This document shows, in pieces, positions 42,359 through 50,227 of a stretch of DNA of 64,000 nt. The stretch is from contig NZ_JAKWJR010000001.1 of assembly GCF_022761125.1 (NCBI RefSeq), positions 186,001-250,000 on the forward strand, in the 5' to 3' direction. The notes beneath the pieces were generated by a model. The model did no database searches. It had not been told where the DNA came from and saw only the letters and a program-made list of their open reading frames with translations. A program made the translations under genes and the position numbers. Origin of the DNA: Nocardioides sp. SR21 (lineage in GTDB: Bacteria > Actinomycetota > Actinomycetes > Propionibacteriales > Nocardioidaceae). Position 1 is the stretch's first letter. The number at the start of each line of letters is the position of its first letter.

Positions 42359-42417
42359 GGAGCCCCCCCTCGAAGCACGGCAATCGTACGGGCTGCCCGG
42401 GCCGTTATGTTGGTCGA
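42359..42417. promoter_or_regulatory. Divergent promoter region, GH5 and transhydrogenase
   Basis: On the plus strand TATGTT (42406-42411) lies 6 bases before the ATG at 42418, as in leaderless genes. On the minus strand TACGAT (42388-42383) is a -10 candidate for GH5, which also has GAGGGGGG before its ATG. Confidence 0.5.
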
Positions 42418-43674
42418 ATGAGCGAGACCGTCTTCACGTACGCCGCTCCCGCGCTCAAGTTCGGCACCGGTGCGTCCGGGGAGGTCGGCCACGACCTCGC
42501 GGCCTACGGCGCCCGGCGGGTGCTGCTGGTCACCGACCCCGGGGTGGCCGCGACCGGTCACCCCGCGCGGATCGCGGAACAGGTGGCCGCCCGCGGCGTC
42601 GAGGTGACGACGTACGACCAGGTCCAGGTGGAGCCGACCGACGACTCGATGAACGCGGCGATCGCGTTCGCGCGTGACGCCGGGCCGTTCGACGCGATCC
42701 TGGCGGTCGGCGGCGGCTCGTCGATCGACACCGCCAAGGCGGTGAACCTGCTGACGACCAATCCCGGCGAGCTGATGGACTACATCAACGCGCCGGTCGG
42801 GAAGGCGCTCGCGCCGAGCCAGCCGCTGCTGCCGCTGGTCGCGGTGCCGACCACCACCGGGACCGGTGCGGAGAGCACCACGATCTGCGTGCTCGACGTG
42901 CTCGCGCTGCACGTGAAGACCGGCATCAGCCACCCGGCCCTGCGGCCGACGCTCGCGGTGGTCGACCCCGCGCTGACCATGAGCCAGCCGACGCTGGTGA
43001 CCGCCGCGTCCGGCATGGACATCCTGTGCCACGCGCTCGAGAGCTACACCGCGCGGTGGTACGGCGACTTCGACGCGAAGCAGCCCGAGCAGCGGGTGCC
43101 GTACTGCGGCGCGAACCCGATCGCGGACATGTGGTCGGAGAAGGCGCTGTCGCTGCTCGCCGGCGCGTTCCGCACCGCCGTGCGCGACGGCGGCGATGCC
43201 CGGGCCCGGGAGCAGATGGCGATGGCGGCGACCTTCGCCGGGCTCGGCTTCGGCAACGCCGGCGTGCACATCCCGCACGCGAACGCGTACCCCATCGCCG
43301 GCCGCGTGCGCGACTACCGGCCCGCGGGCTATCCCGACGTGATGGTGCCGCACGGGATGGCGGTCTCGCTGACCGCGCCCGAGGCGTTCCGGTTCACGTT
43401 CGAGGCCGCTCCCGAGCGGCACCTGCGCGCGGCCCGGCTGCTCGACCCGTCGGCGTCGCAGGACGGGCCCGACACGCTGCCCTCCGTGCTGACCGCGCTG
43501 ATGCGGGACATCGGCATCCCGAACGGCCTCTCGGAGGTCGGGTACGGCGAGGCCGACGTCGCGGACCTCGTGGGTGGGGCGGTGCAGCAGCAGCGGCTGC
43601 TCGCGACGGCGCCGCGGCGTCCCACGGATGACGACCTGGCGTCGGTGTTCCGCGGCTCGATGGAACACTGGTGA
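42418..43674 (+). CDS. Hydroxyacid-oxoacid transhydrogenase (Fe-ADH family)
   Basis: This 418-residue iron-containing alcohol dehydrogenase family protein is of the HOT/ADHFE1 type. That enzyme oxidises 4-hydroxybutyrate to succinate semialdehyde while reducing 2-oxoglutarate to D-2-hydroxyglutarate, without free NAD(P). The nucleotide site is VGGGSSIDTAKAVN, with PTTTGTGAEST following. Metal ligands are expected in DPALT, MDILCHALESY, IPHANAYPIAG and PHGMAVSLTAPEAF. The HOT subgroup is recognised by length and by the YCGANPIADMWSEKAL region. Its stop is one base before the start of a D-2-hydroxyacid dehydrogenase, which makes the HOT call more likely. The ATG appears leaderless. Confidence 0.8.
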   Translation: MSETVFTYAAPALKFGTGASGEVGHDLAAYGARRVLLVTDPGVAATGHPARIAEQVAARGVEVTTYDQVQVEPTDDSMNAAIAFARDAGPFDAILAVGGGSSIDTAKAVNLLTTNPGELMDYINAPVGKALAPSQPLLPLVAVPTTTGTGAESTTICVLDVLALHVKTGISHPALRPTLAVVDPALTMSQPTLVTAASGMDILCHALESYTARWYGDFDAKQPEQRVPYCGANPIADMWSEKALSLLAGAFRTAVRDGGDARAREQMAMAATFAGLGFGNAGVHIPHANAYPIAGRVRDYRPAGYPDVMVPHGMAVSLTAPEAFRFTFEAAPERHLRAARLLDPSASQDGPDTLPSVLTALMRDIGIPNGLSEVGYGEADVADLVGGAVQQQRLLATAPRRPTDDDLASVFRGSMEHW

Positions 43675-43675
43675 C

Positions 43676-46336
43676 GTGACCTCCGACCTCCTCGCTGCTC
43701 TCCGTGAGCGGGGAGTCACGGACGTCGACGACTCGACGCTCACGCGCGCGCTGTACTCGTCGGACGCCTCGCTCTACCGCGTGGTCCCGCAGGTCGTCGT
43801 CCGGCCGCGGCACCCCGATGAGCTCGACGCGATCCTCGACGCCTCCGTGGCCACGGGCGCGCCCGTGACGATGCGGGGGGCGGGGACCTCGATCGCGGGC
43901 AACGCCGTCGGCACCGGCATCGTGGTCGACACGCTCAAGCACCTGAACAACGTCGTCTCCATCGACCGCGAGGCGCGGACGGCGCTCGTGCAGCCCGGCG
44001 TCGTGCACGCCGACCTGCAGCGCGCGGCCGCGCCGTACGGACTGCGCTTCGGGCCGGACCCCTCGACGCACACCCGCTGCACGATCGGCGGGATGATCGG
44101 CAACAACGCCTGCGGCTCCCGCGCGCTCGGCTACGGGCGGACGTCGGACAACGTGATGGCGATGGACGTCGCGTACGGCCCGGGCGCGGCGGACGTCGAG
44201 GCGCAGCTCGGAGCCCTGGTCGACCAGCACCTCGGGCACATCCGCACGTCGTTCGGCCGGTTCACCCGCCAGGTCAGCGGCTACTCGCTCGAGCACCTGC
44301 TGCCCGAGAACGGCCGCAACCTCGAGCGGTTCCTGGTCGGCTCGGAGGGCACGCTCGCCGTGGTGCGCTCGGCGACCGTCCGGCTCGTCGAGGACGACCC
44401 CGACCGACACCTGGTGGTGCTCGGCTACCCGTCGATGGCCGAGGCCGCCGACGCGGTGCCGGCGCTGCTCGCGGTCGCGCCGGGGATGACCGCCTGCGAG
44501 GGCCTCGACTCGCGGATCGTCGACCTCGTGGTCGGCGCGCCCGCGCTGCCGCGCGGTGCCGGCTGGCTGTTCGTCGAGGTGCCGGCCGCCGAGACCGCCG
44601 CGGTGATCGCTGCGGCCGGCGCGCTCGAGCACCGGCTGGTGGAGAACGCCGCGGAGGCGGCCGCGCTGTGGCGGATCCGCGAGGACGGCGCCGGGCTGGC
44701 GGCCCGGTCGCTGTCGCGGCCGGCGTACTCCGGCTGGGAGGACGCGGCGGTGCCGCCCGAGAAGCTGGGCGCCTGGCTGCGCGACTTCGACGCGCTGCTG
44801 AAGGAGCACGGCCTCGACGGCGTGCCGTACGGCCATTTCGGCGACGGCTGCGTGCACGTGCGCATCGACTTCATGTTCGACGACGGCGGCCGGTCCTTCC
44901 GCGAGTTCCTGACCGCGGCCGCGCTCAAGCTCAAGGAGCACGGCGGCTCGCTCTCGGGCGAGCACGGCGACGGCCGGGCCCGCTCGGAGCTGCTGTCGAC
45001 GATGTACGACGAGGAGTCGCTGCGGCTCTTCGGTGCGGTGAAGGCGATCTGCGACCCCGGCAACCTGCTCAACCCGGGCAACATCGTCGACCCCGCGCCG
45101 CTCGACGCGGACCTGAGGCCGGCCAGCCCCCGGCCGACGATCCCACTCGCCGACGCGATCCACCGCTGCACCGGCGTCGGCAAGTGCGTGGCTCCGAAGA
45201 CCAACGGCGTGATGTGCCCGTCGTACCTCGCGACCCGCGACGAGAAGGACTCCACGCGCGGCCGCTCGCGGGTGCTGCAGGAGGCGCTCGACGGCTCGCT
45301 CGTGAAGGGCTTCGCCGACCCGGCCGTGCACGAGGCGCTCGACCTCTGCCTGGCCTGCAAGGGCTGCGCGTCGGACTGCCCGACCGGCGTCGACATGGCG
45401 ACGTACAAGGCCGAGGCGCTGCACGCGACGTACTCCGGCCCCGACGCGAAGCGCCGCCCGCGCAGCCACCTGCTCCTCGGCAGGCTTCCGAAGTGGGCCC
45501 GGATGGCCGCGCCGGTCGCGCCCGTCGCGAACCGGGTGATGCGGTTCGGCCCGATGGCGCGGATGGCCAAGGCGACCGCGGGCATCGACCAGCGGCGCAG
45601 CATCCCGGCGTTCGCGCCGAGGACGCTGCGGCGGACGACGGGGGTGCCGGAGCTCGTGCCGGACGTGTGGATCTGGGCGGACTCGTTCACCGACCACTTC
45701 CTGCCGAGCACCGGCCTGGCCGCGATCGAGTTCCTGGCCTCCGTCGGCGTCACCGCGCGGGTGATCCGCGACGACGCGTGCTGCGGCCTCACCTGGGTGA
45801 CCACCGGCCAGCTCGACGAGGCGCGCGCGATCATGACGCGCACCGTGCGGACGCTGAGGCCGTACGTCGAGTCCGGTGTTCCGGTCGTCGGGCTGGAACC
45901 GTCGTGCCTGGCCACGCTGCGCAGCGACGTCCCGGAGATGATCGGGGAGCACCTCGACGTGCTGTCGTTCGCGGAGCTGCTGGAGCGGCTCGACGTGCCG
46001 CTGCCGTCGCTCGCGGGCGTCGACGTGGTGGCGCAGCCGCACTGCCACCACGCCTCGATCATCGGCTGGGCGGCGGACAAGCGACTGCTCGAGAAGGCCG
46101 GCGCGAACGTGACCCAGGTGGCGGGCTGCTGCGGCCTGGCCGGGAACTTCGGCATGGAGAAGGGGCACTACGAGGTGTCGGTCGCGGTGGCCGAGACGCA
46201 CCTGCTGCCCGCCGTGCGTGCGAACCGCGACGCGGTGGTGCTCGCGGACGGCATGTCGTGCAAGGTCCAGCTCGACGACCTCGCCGACGTCCCGGCGATG
46301 CACCTCGCGGAGCTGCTCGCTTCCAAGGTGCGCTGA
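43676..46336 (+). CDS. FAD and Fe-S D-2-hydroxyacid dehydrogenase (YdiJ/GlcDF-type fusion)
   Basis: This 886-residue fusion has a PCMH-type FAD domain at ~35-260 (VTMRGAGTSIAGNAVGTGIV), an FAD-oxidase C domain to ~470 (VPYGHFGDGCVHVRIDF, SLSGEHGDGRARSELL), a two-cluster ferredoxin-like domain at ~490-590 (CVAPKTNGVMCPS, CLACKGCASDCPTGVD) and two CCG domains (DDACCGLTW, VAGCCGLAGNFGMEKGHYE). Such enzymes oxidise D-lactate or D-2-hydroxyglutarate and pass electrons to quinone. Next to a transhydrogenase that forms D-2-hydroxyglutarate, recycling of that product is the simplest role. The GTG at 43676 lies one base after the previous stop. Confidence 0.85.
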   Translation: MTSDLLAALRERGVTDVDDSTLTRALYSSDASLYRVVPQVVVRPRHPDELDAILDASVATGAPVTMRGAGTSIAGNAVGTGIVVDTLKHLNNVVSIDREARTALVQPGVVHADLQRAAAPYGLRFGPDPSTHTRCTIGGMIGNNACGSRALGYGRTSDNVMAMDVAYGPGAADVEAQLGALVDQHLGHIRTSFGRFTRQVSGYSLEHLLPENGRNLERFLVGSEGTLAVVRSATVRLVEDDPDRHLVVLGYPSMAEAADAVPALLAVAPGMTACEGLDSRIVDLVVGAPALPRGAGWLFVEVPAAETAAVIAAAGALEHRLVENAAEAAALWRIREDGAGLAARSLSRPAYSGWEDAAVPPEKLGAWLRDFDALLKEHGLDGVPYGHFGDGCVHVRIDFMFDDGGRSFREFLTAAALKLKEHGGSLSGEHGDGRARSELLSTMYDEESLRLFGAVKAICDPGNLLNPGNIVDPAPLDADLRPASPRPTIPLADAIHRCTGVGKCVAPKTNGVMCPSYLATRDEKDSTRGRSRVLQEALDGSLVKGFADPAVHEALDLCLACKGCASDCPTGVDMATYKAEALHATYSGPDAKRRPRSHLLLGRLPKWARMAAPVAPVANRVMRFGPMARMAKATAGIDQRRSIPAFAPRTLRRTTGVPELVPDVWIWADSFTDHFLPSTGLAAIEFLASVGVTARVIRDDACCGLTWVTTGQLDEARAIMTRTVRTLRPYVESGVPVVGLEPSCLATLRSDVPEMIGEHLDVLSFAELLERLDVPLPSLAGVDVVAQPHCHHASIIGWAADKRLLEKAGANVTQVAGCCGLAGNFGMEKGHYEVSVAVAETHLLPAVRANRDAVVLADGMSCKVQLDDLADVPAMHLAELLASKVR

Positions 46337-46497
46337 CCGTCGCATCGCCTGCGGGGCGCCGTCCACCACGCACGCCGGACCGCGTCGTCGCCAGTCGCCG
46401 GGACTCCGTCCCGCCTCCCTCCTCCGCCTCGCGGGCGCACGCGTCGGCCGACGCCCCTCGACGGCCCTGCTCCGGCCAACGCGCCTAGGATCAAGGC

Positions 46498-46581
46498 GTG
46501 AACCCCCGCCAGCGCCGCCTCGTCATCCCTGTCGCACTGGTCGCGCTGCTCCTGATCGTGATCATCGCGGCGGTCATCTGA
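46498..46581 (+). CDS. 27-residue membrane microprotein
   Basis: GTG begins a short frame, VNPRQRRLVIPVALVALLLI then VIIAAVI, ending at a TGA that overlaps the next ATG (TGATG). A basic N-terminus followed by about 18 hydrophobic residues predicts a single membrane span with the N-terminus inside. TAGGAT (46486-46491) lies 6 bases upstream, so it looks leaderless. Similar tiny Arg-rich/hydrophobic frames are familiar in Nocardioides-type genomes. Function is unknown. It may also serve to couple translation of the methyltransferase. Confidence 0.6.
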   Translation: MNPRQRRLVIPVALVALLLIVIIAAVI

Positions 46582-47777
46582 TGAGTGAGCCGCTGCTGCG
46601 CGCGCTGAACCGGATGCGTGGCTTCATCCTCGACCCCGACGTGCTGGTCAAGGCCATGGCCTCGGGCAGGCAGAAGGGCGAGCAGCCCACCTGGCGCCGC
46701 GTCGAGCTGCGCTACGTCGACCTCAAGGCCGGGCGGCACCTGCAGGTCACGTCGTACGACGCCACGCAGGCGCACACCGCGAACCATGCCGTCGGTGACG
46801 CCGCGCGCGATGCCGTGGACGCCCTGCTCGACGAGCCGTTCGGCAACTGGCACATCGACACCACCACGCAGTCGCACCAGGTCCGGGTGACCAAGAAGCT
46901 CGAGGCGGTCGTGCACACCACCGACCGGACGGAGGAGGTCGAGGCCGACCGCGGCCACGACCGCGACAAGCCGCGGCTGCTGGCCGAGGACGACCCGGTG
47001 TTCATCGCGCTGGGCATCTCCGACGCGAACGGCAGGCTCAAGCCGAGCCGGCAGGCGAAGTACCGCCAGGTGGAGGAGTTCCTGCGGCTGCTGGACGCCT
47101 CGATCACCGAGGCCCGGCAGAAGGGGCACCTGCGCAAGCCGACCGCCGAGGACCCGCTGCGGATCGTGGACCTCGGCTGCGGCAACGCCTACCTGACGTT
47201 CGCCGCCGAGCGGTTCCTCTCGCAGCGGCTGCCGGTCCGGCTGACCGGGGTCGACGTGAAGGAGCAGTCGCGCGAGCACAACGCCGCGGTCGCTGCCGAG
47301 CTCGGCATCGACGCTGACTTCGTGGTGGGCACGATCGGCGGTGTGCAGCTCGAGCAGGCGCCCGAGGTGGTGCTCGCCCTGCACGCGTGCGACACCGCGA
47401 CCGACGAGGCGCTGGCGCGCGCCGTCGAGTGGGACGCCCAGCTGGTGCTGGCCGCGCCGTGCTGCCACCACGACATCTCCGCCCAGCTGCGCAAGGCGCC
47501 CACGCCCGCGCCGTACCAGATGCTCACCCGGCACGGCATCCTCCGCGAGCGCCTCGCCGACACCCTCACCGACGGCCTGCGCGCGTCGCTGATGCGGCTG
47601 CGGGGCTACCGGGTCGACGTCGTGCAGTTCGTCGAGAGCCAGCACACCCCGCGCAACACCATGCTCCGCGCGGTCCGGACCGGCGCCCCGGTCAAGGGCG
47701 GGTCGGCGCTCAAGGAGTACGACGAGATGGTCACGACCTGGGGCCTGCAGCCGAAGCTCGCCGAGCTGCTGGGCTGA
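46581..47777 (+). CDS. METTL25/RRNAD1-like SAM methyltransferase
   Basis: This 398-residue protein has an N-terminal ~170-residue region (WRRVELRYVDLKAGRHLQV, TTQSHQVRVTKKLEAV) and a class I SAM domain starting at IVDLGCGNAYLTFAAERFL (~residue 194). Downstream are GVDVKEQSREHN, ALHACDTATDEALARA and LAAPCCHHDIS. The ALHACDT and APCCHH pairs are typical of the METTL25 group, whose substrates are not firmly known (rRNA or protein have been proposed). The start overlaps the microprotein stop and the end overlaps the next start by one base. Confidence 0.82.
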   Translation: MSEPLLRALNRMRGFILDPDVLVKAMASGRQKGEQPTWRRVELRYVDLKAGRHLQVTSYDATQAHTANHAVGDAARDAVDALLDEPFGNWHIDTTTQSHQVRVTKKLEAVVHTTDRTEEVEADRGHDRDKPRLLAEDDPVFIALGISDANGRLKPSRQAKYRQVEEFLRLLDASITEARQKGHLRKPTAEDPLRIVDLGCGNAYLTFAAERFLSQRLPVRLTGVDVKEQSREHNAAVAAELGIDADFVVGTIGGVQLEQAPEVVLALHACDTATDEALARAVEWDAQLVLAAPCCHHDISAQLRKAPTPAPYQMLTRHGILRERLADTLTDGLRASLMRLRGYRVDVVQFVESQHTPRNTMLRAVRTGAPVKGGSALKEYDEMVTTWGLQPKLAELLG

Positions 47778-48742
47778 TGCTGGACAGGGTCCTCGGGCTG
47801 GTCTCGCTCGTCCCGTTCGCGATCGGCTCGATGGCCGCGCCGGCGACGGCACCCTCGTCGGTCGACCTGACCTTCCAGGACCCGGCGATCGTCGAGTCCA
47901 GCGGGCTCGTGGTGCGTGACGGCCTGTTCCTCACCACCAACGACTCCGGGGACGGCGGCCGCGTGTTCGTGGTCGACGGCACCGGCAGGACGGTCGGCTC
48001 GACGTCGTGGGGTCCGGAGCCGCGGGACGTCGAGGCCCTCGCCCCGGCGGAGCCCGGCTACGTGTGGGTCGCCGACATCGGCGACAACTCCGCGGCGCGG
48101 GAGACGATCACCGTGCTGCACGTGCCCTACGCCCGGAAGGACCAGGAGGTCGAGCCCACGTCGTACACGCTGGTCTACCCCGACCACGAGCACGACGCCG
48201 AGACGTTGCTGGCGAATCCCCGGACGGGACAGCTGTTCGTGGTGTCGAAGAACGTCTTCGGCGGCACCGTGTACGCCGCGCCGCGCACGCTCTCGGAGTC
48301 CGAGCCGAACGAGCTGCGCGAGGTCGCCGACAACGTGAAGGGCGTGGCGACCGACGGGTCGTTCTTCCCTGACGGGCGGCACTACGTGCTGCGCGACTAC
48401 GTCGGGGCGACCGTCTACACGTTCCCCGGGCACGAGCCGCTCGGGTCGTTCACGCTGCCCGCGCAGCGGCAGGGCGAGGGGATCGCGGTCGACGAGCGGG
48501 ACGTCGTGCACGTCAGCACCGAGGGCCAGTTCACCGAGGTGCGGTCCGTCGAGGTCCCGCCCGAGCTGCAGCGGGCGATGGACCCGCCCGCATCGCCGGA
48601 GCCGGAGCCGGAGGCCGAGTCGCAGGGCCAGGAGGCGACCTCGGACGAGCCGATCTGGCCGTGGTTCCTCATCGGCGGAGCCGGGGCCGGGTTTGTGCTG
48701 CTGGTCCTGAGGAAACTCACCCGGCATGGTGCGGCTTCGTAG
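47777..48742 (+). CDS. Secreted, C-terminally anchored beta-propeller-like protein
   Basis: This 321-residue protein has a signal peptide (VLGLVSLVPFAIGSMAAPATA) and an extracytoplasmic domain made of repeated short strands (SSGLVVRDGLFLTTNDSGDG, GYVWVADIGDNSAARETI, LFVVSKNVFGGTVYAAPRTL). These read like blades of a propeller with WVADIGDN-type Asp/Asn turns. A Pro/Glu linker (PEPEPEAESQ) leads to a C-terminal membrane span (FLIGGAGAGFVLLVLRKL) and a basic tail. No enzyme is recognised. It starts on the last base of the methyltransferase stop and overlaps topoisomerase IB by 17 bases. Confidence 0.72.
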   Translation: MLDRVLGLVSLVPFAIGSMAAPATAPSSVDLTFQDPAIVESSGLVVRDGLFLTTNDSGDGGRVFVVDGTGRTVGSTSWGPEPRDVEALAPAEPGYVWVADIGDNSAARETITVLHVPYARKDQEVEPTSYTLVYPDHEHDAETLLANPRTGQLFVVSKNVFGGTVYAAPRTLSESEPNELREVADNVKGVATDGSFFPDGRHYVLRDYVGATVYTFPGHEPLGSFTLPAQRQGEGIAVDERDVVHVSTEGQFTEVRSVEVPPELQRAMDPPASPEPEPEAESQGQEATSDEPIWPWFLIGGAGAGFVLLVLRKLTRHGAAS

Positions 48743-49730
48743 GACGTCTCCCGACCAGCCCGGCTGGTCGCGCCGGCGCGCCGGTCGCGGCTTCGTCTAC
48801 CTCGACGAGCAGGGCGACCGGCTGCCCGAGGAGGACGCCCAGCGCGTCCGCGACCTGGTGATCCCGCCGGCCTGGACCGACGTGTGGGTCACGCCGTACG
48901 AGAACGGCCACCTGCAGGCGGTCGGCACCGACGACGCCGGGCGGAGGCAGTACCTCTACCACCCGGACTGGCGGGCGCGGCGCGACGCGGAGAAGTTCGA
49001 CCGGATGTTCGCGTTCGGGAAGGCGCTGACCAAGGCGCGCGAGCTTGTCGTCGCCGACCTCGGCCGCGAGGGGATGCCGCTGGAGCGGGCCTGCGCGGTC
49101 GCCGTACGCCTGATGGACCTGGGGTACTTCCGGATCGGCAACGACGTCTACGCCGACACCAACGGCAGCTTCGGGCTCACCACGCTCGAGCGGCGGCACG
49201 TGCGCCGGTGGCAGGACCGGCTGGTGTTCACGTTCGTCGGCAAGTCCGGTGTCGAGCACCGGATCGAGATCGACGACGTGGTCGTGATGGAGGCGATCGA
49301 CGTGATGCGCCGGCGGCGGGGCGATGACCTGCGGCTGCTGTCGTACAAGCTCGGCCGCGACTGGCGCTCGCTGCTGCCGGACCTCGTCAACGACTACGTG
49401 CGCGCCTCGACGGGTCTCGAGGCGACGGCCAAGGACTTCCGCACCTGGCACGCCACGGTGCTCGCGGCCGCCGCGCTCGCCGAGACCCCGGAGCCGGGGC
49501 AGTCGAAGGCCTCGCGCAAGCGCGCGGTGGCCGGCGCGATGAAGGAGGTGGCGTCGTTCCTCGGCAACACCCCGACGCTGGCGCGATCGGCGTACGTCGA
49601 CCCTCGCGTCATCGACGCCTACGAGGAGGGCCGCACGATCGCGCGGGCCACCAGCCGCACCTACGACAGCACCGACGAGCGACAGGCCGCGCTCGAGCGT
49701 GCGACGCTTCGTCTGCTGAAGGAGGGCTGA
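48726..49730 (+). CDS. DNA topoisomerase IB (poxvirus type)
   Basis: This 334-residue enzyme relaxes supercoils through a 3'-phosphotyrosyl intermediate. The N-terminal domain includes RGFVYLDEQGDR and IPPAWTDVWVTP. Catalytic positions are visible: Arg in VRLMDLGYFRIGND, Lys in FTFVGKSG, Arg-His in KDFRTWHAT and the nucleophilic Tyr in LARSAYVDPRVID. Length matches bacterial TopIB. It is an accessory enzyme beside gyrase and TopA, and in some bacteria it is linked to DNA damage handling. It overlaps the next gene by one base. Confidence 0.92.
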   Translation: MVRLRRTSPDQPGWSRRRAGRGFVYLDEQGDRLPEEDAQRVRDLVIPPAWTDVWVTPYENGHLQAVGTDDAGRRQYLYHPDWRARRDAEKFDRMFAFGKALTKARELVVADLGREGMPLERACAVAVRLMDLGYFRIGNDVYADTNGSFGLTTLERRHVRRWQDRLVFTFVGKSGVEHRIEIDDVVVMEAIDVMRRRRGDDLRLLSYKLGRDWRSLLPDLVNDYVRASTGLEATAKDFRTWHATVLAAAALAETPEPGQSKASRKRAVAGAMKEVASFLGNTPTLARSAYVDPRVIDAYEEGRTIARATSRTYDSTDERQAALERATLRLLKEG

Positions 49731-50227
49731 TGCGGGTCACCGTCGTGCAGGGCGACATCACCACGCAGCAGGTCGACGCGGTCGTGAACGCCGCGAACCG
49801 GGCGATGCGCGGCGGTGGTGGCGTCGACGGCGCGATCCATCGGGCCGGCGGCCCGGCGGTGCTCGAGGACTGCGTGGCCCGGTTCCCCGGCGGGCTGGCC
49901 ACCGGCGACGCCGGCTGGACGACGGCGGGGGAGATGCCCGCGCGGTGGGTGATCCACGTGGTCGGCCCGAACTTCACCGCCGGTGAGCGCGACCGGGCGC
50001 TGCTGCTGTCCTGCTACACCCGCGCGCTGGAGGTCGCCGACGAGCTCGGCGCCGCGACCGTGGCGTTCCCGCTCGTCTCGGCCGGCGTCTACGGCTGGCC
50101 CAAGGACGACGCGATCGCCGCGGCCCTGGAAGCACTCCGCGCCTCGGCCACATCGGTGACCGAGGCGCGGATGGTCGCGTACGACGCTGCGACGTACGCC
50201 CAGCTCCTGTCGGCTACTGGAGCGTGA
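49730..50227 (+). CDS. Macrodomain protein (ADP-ribose/O-acetyl-ADP-ribose hydrolase)
   Basis: This 165-residue single-domain protein fits the YmdB/MacroD group: QGDITTQQVDAVVNAANRAM contains the catalytic Asn pair (NAAN). GGGGVDGAIHRAGG is the phosphate loop and VSAGVYGWPKDDA the second one. Such enzymes remove ADP-ribose from proteins or nucleic acid ends or deacetylate O-acetyl-ADP-ribose. The TGATG junction with topoisomerase IB suggests joint expression. A role in resolving ADP-ribosylated DNA or protein is an inference. Its end overlaps the convergent protease gene by 14 bases. Confidence 0.88.
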   Translation: MRVTVVQGDITTQQVDAVVNAANRAMRGGGGVDGAIHRAGGPAVLEDCVARFPGGLATGDAGWTTAGEMPARWVIHVVGPNFTAGERDRALLLSCYTRALEVADELGAATVAFPLVSAGVYGWPKDDAIAAALEALRASATSVTEARMVAYDAATYAQLLSATGA

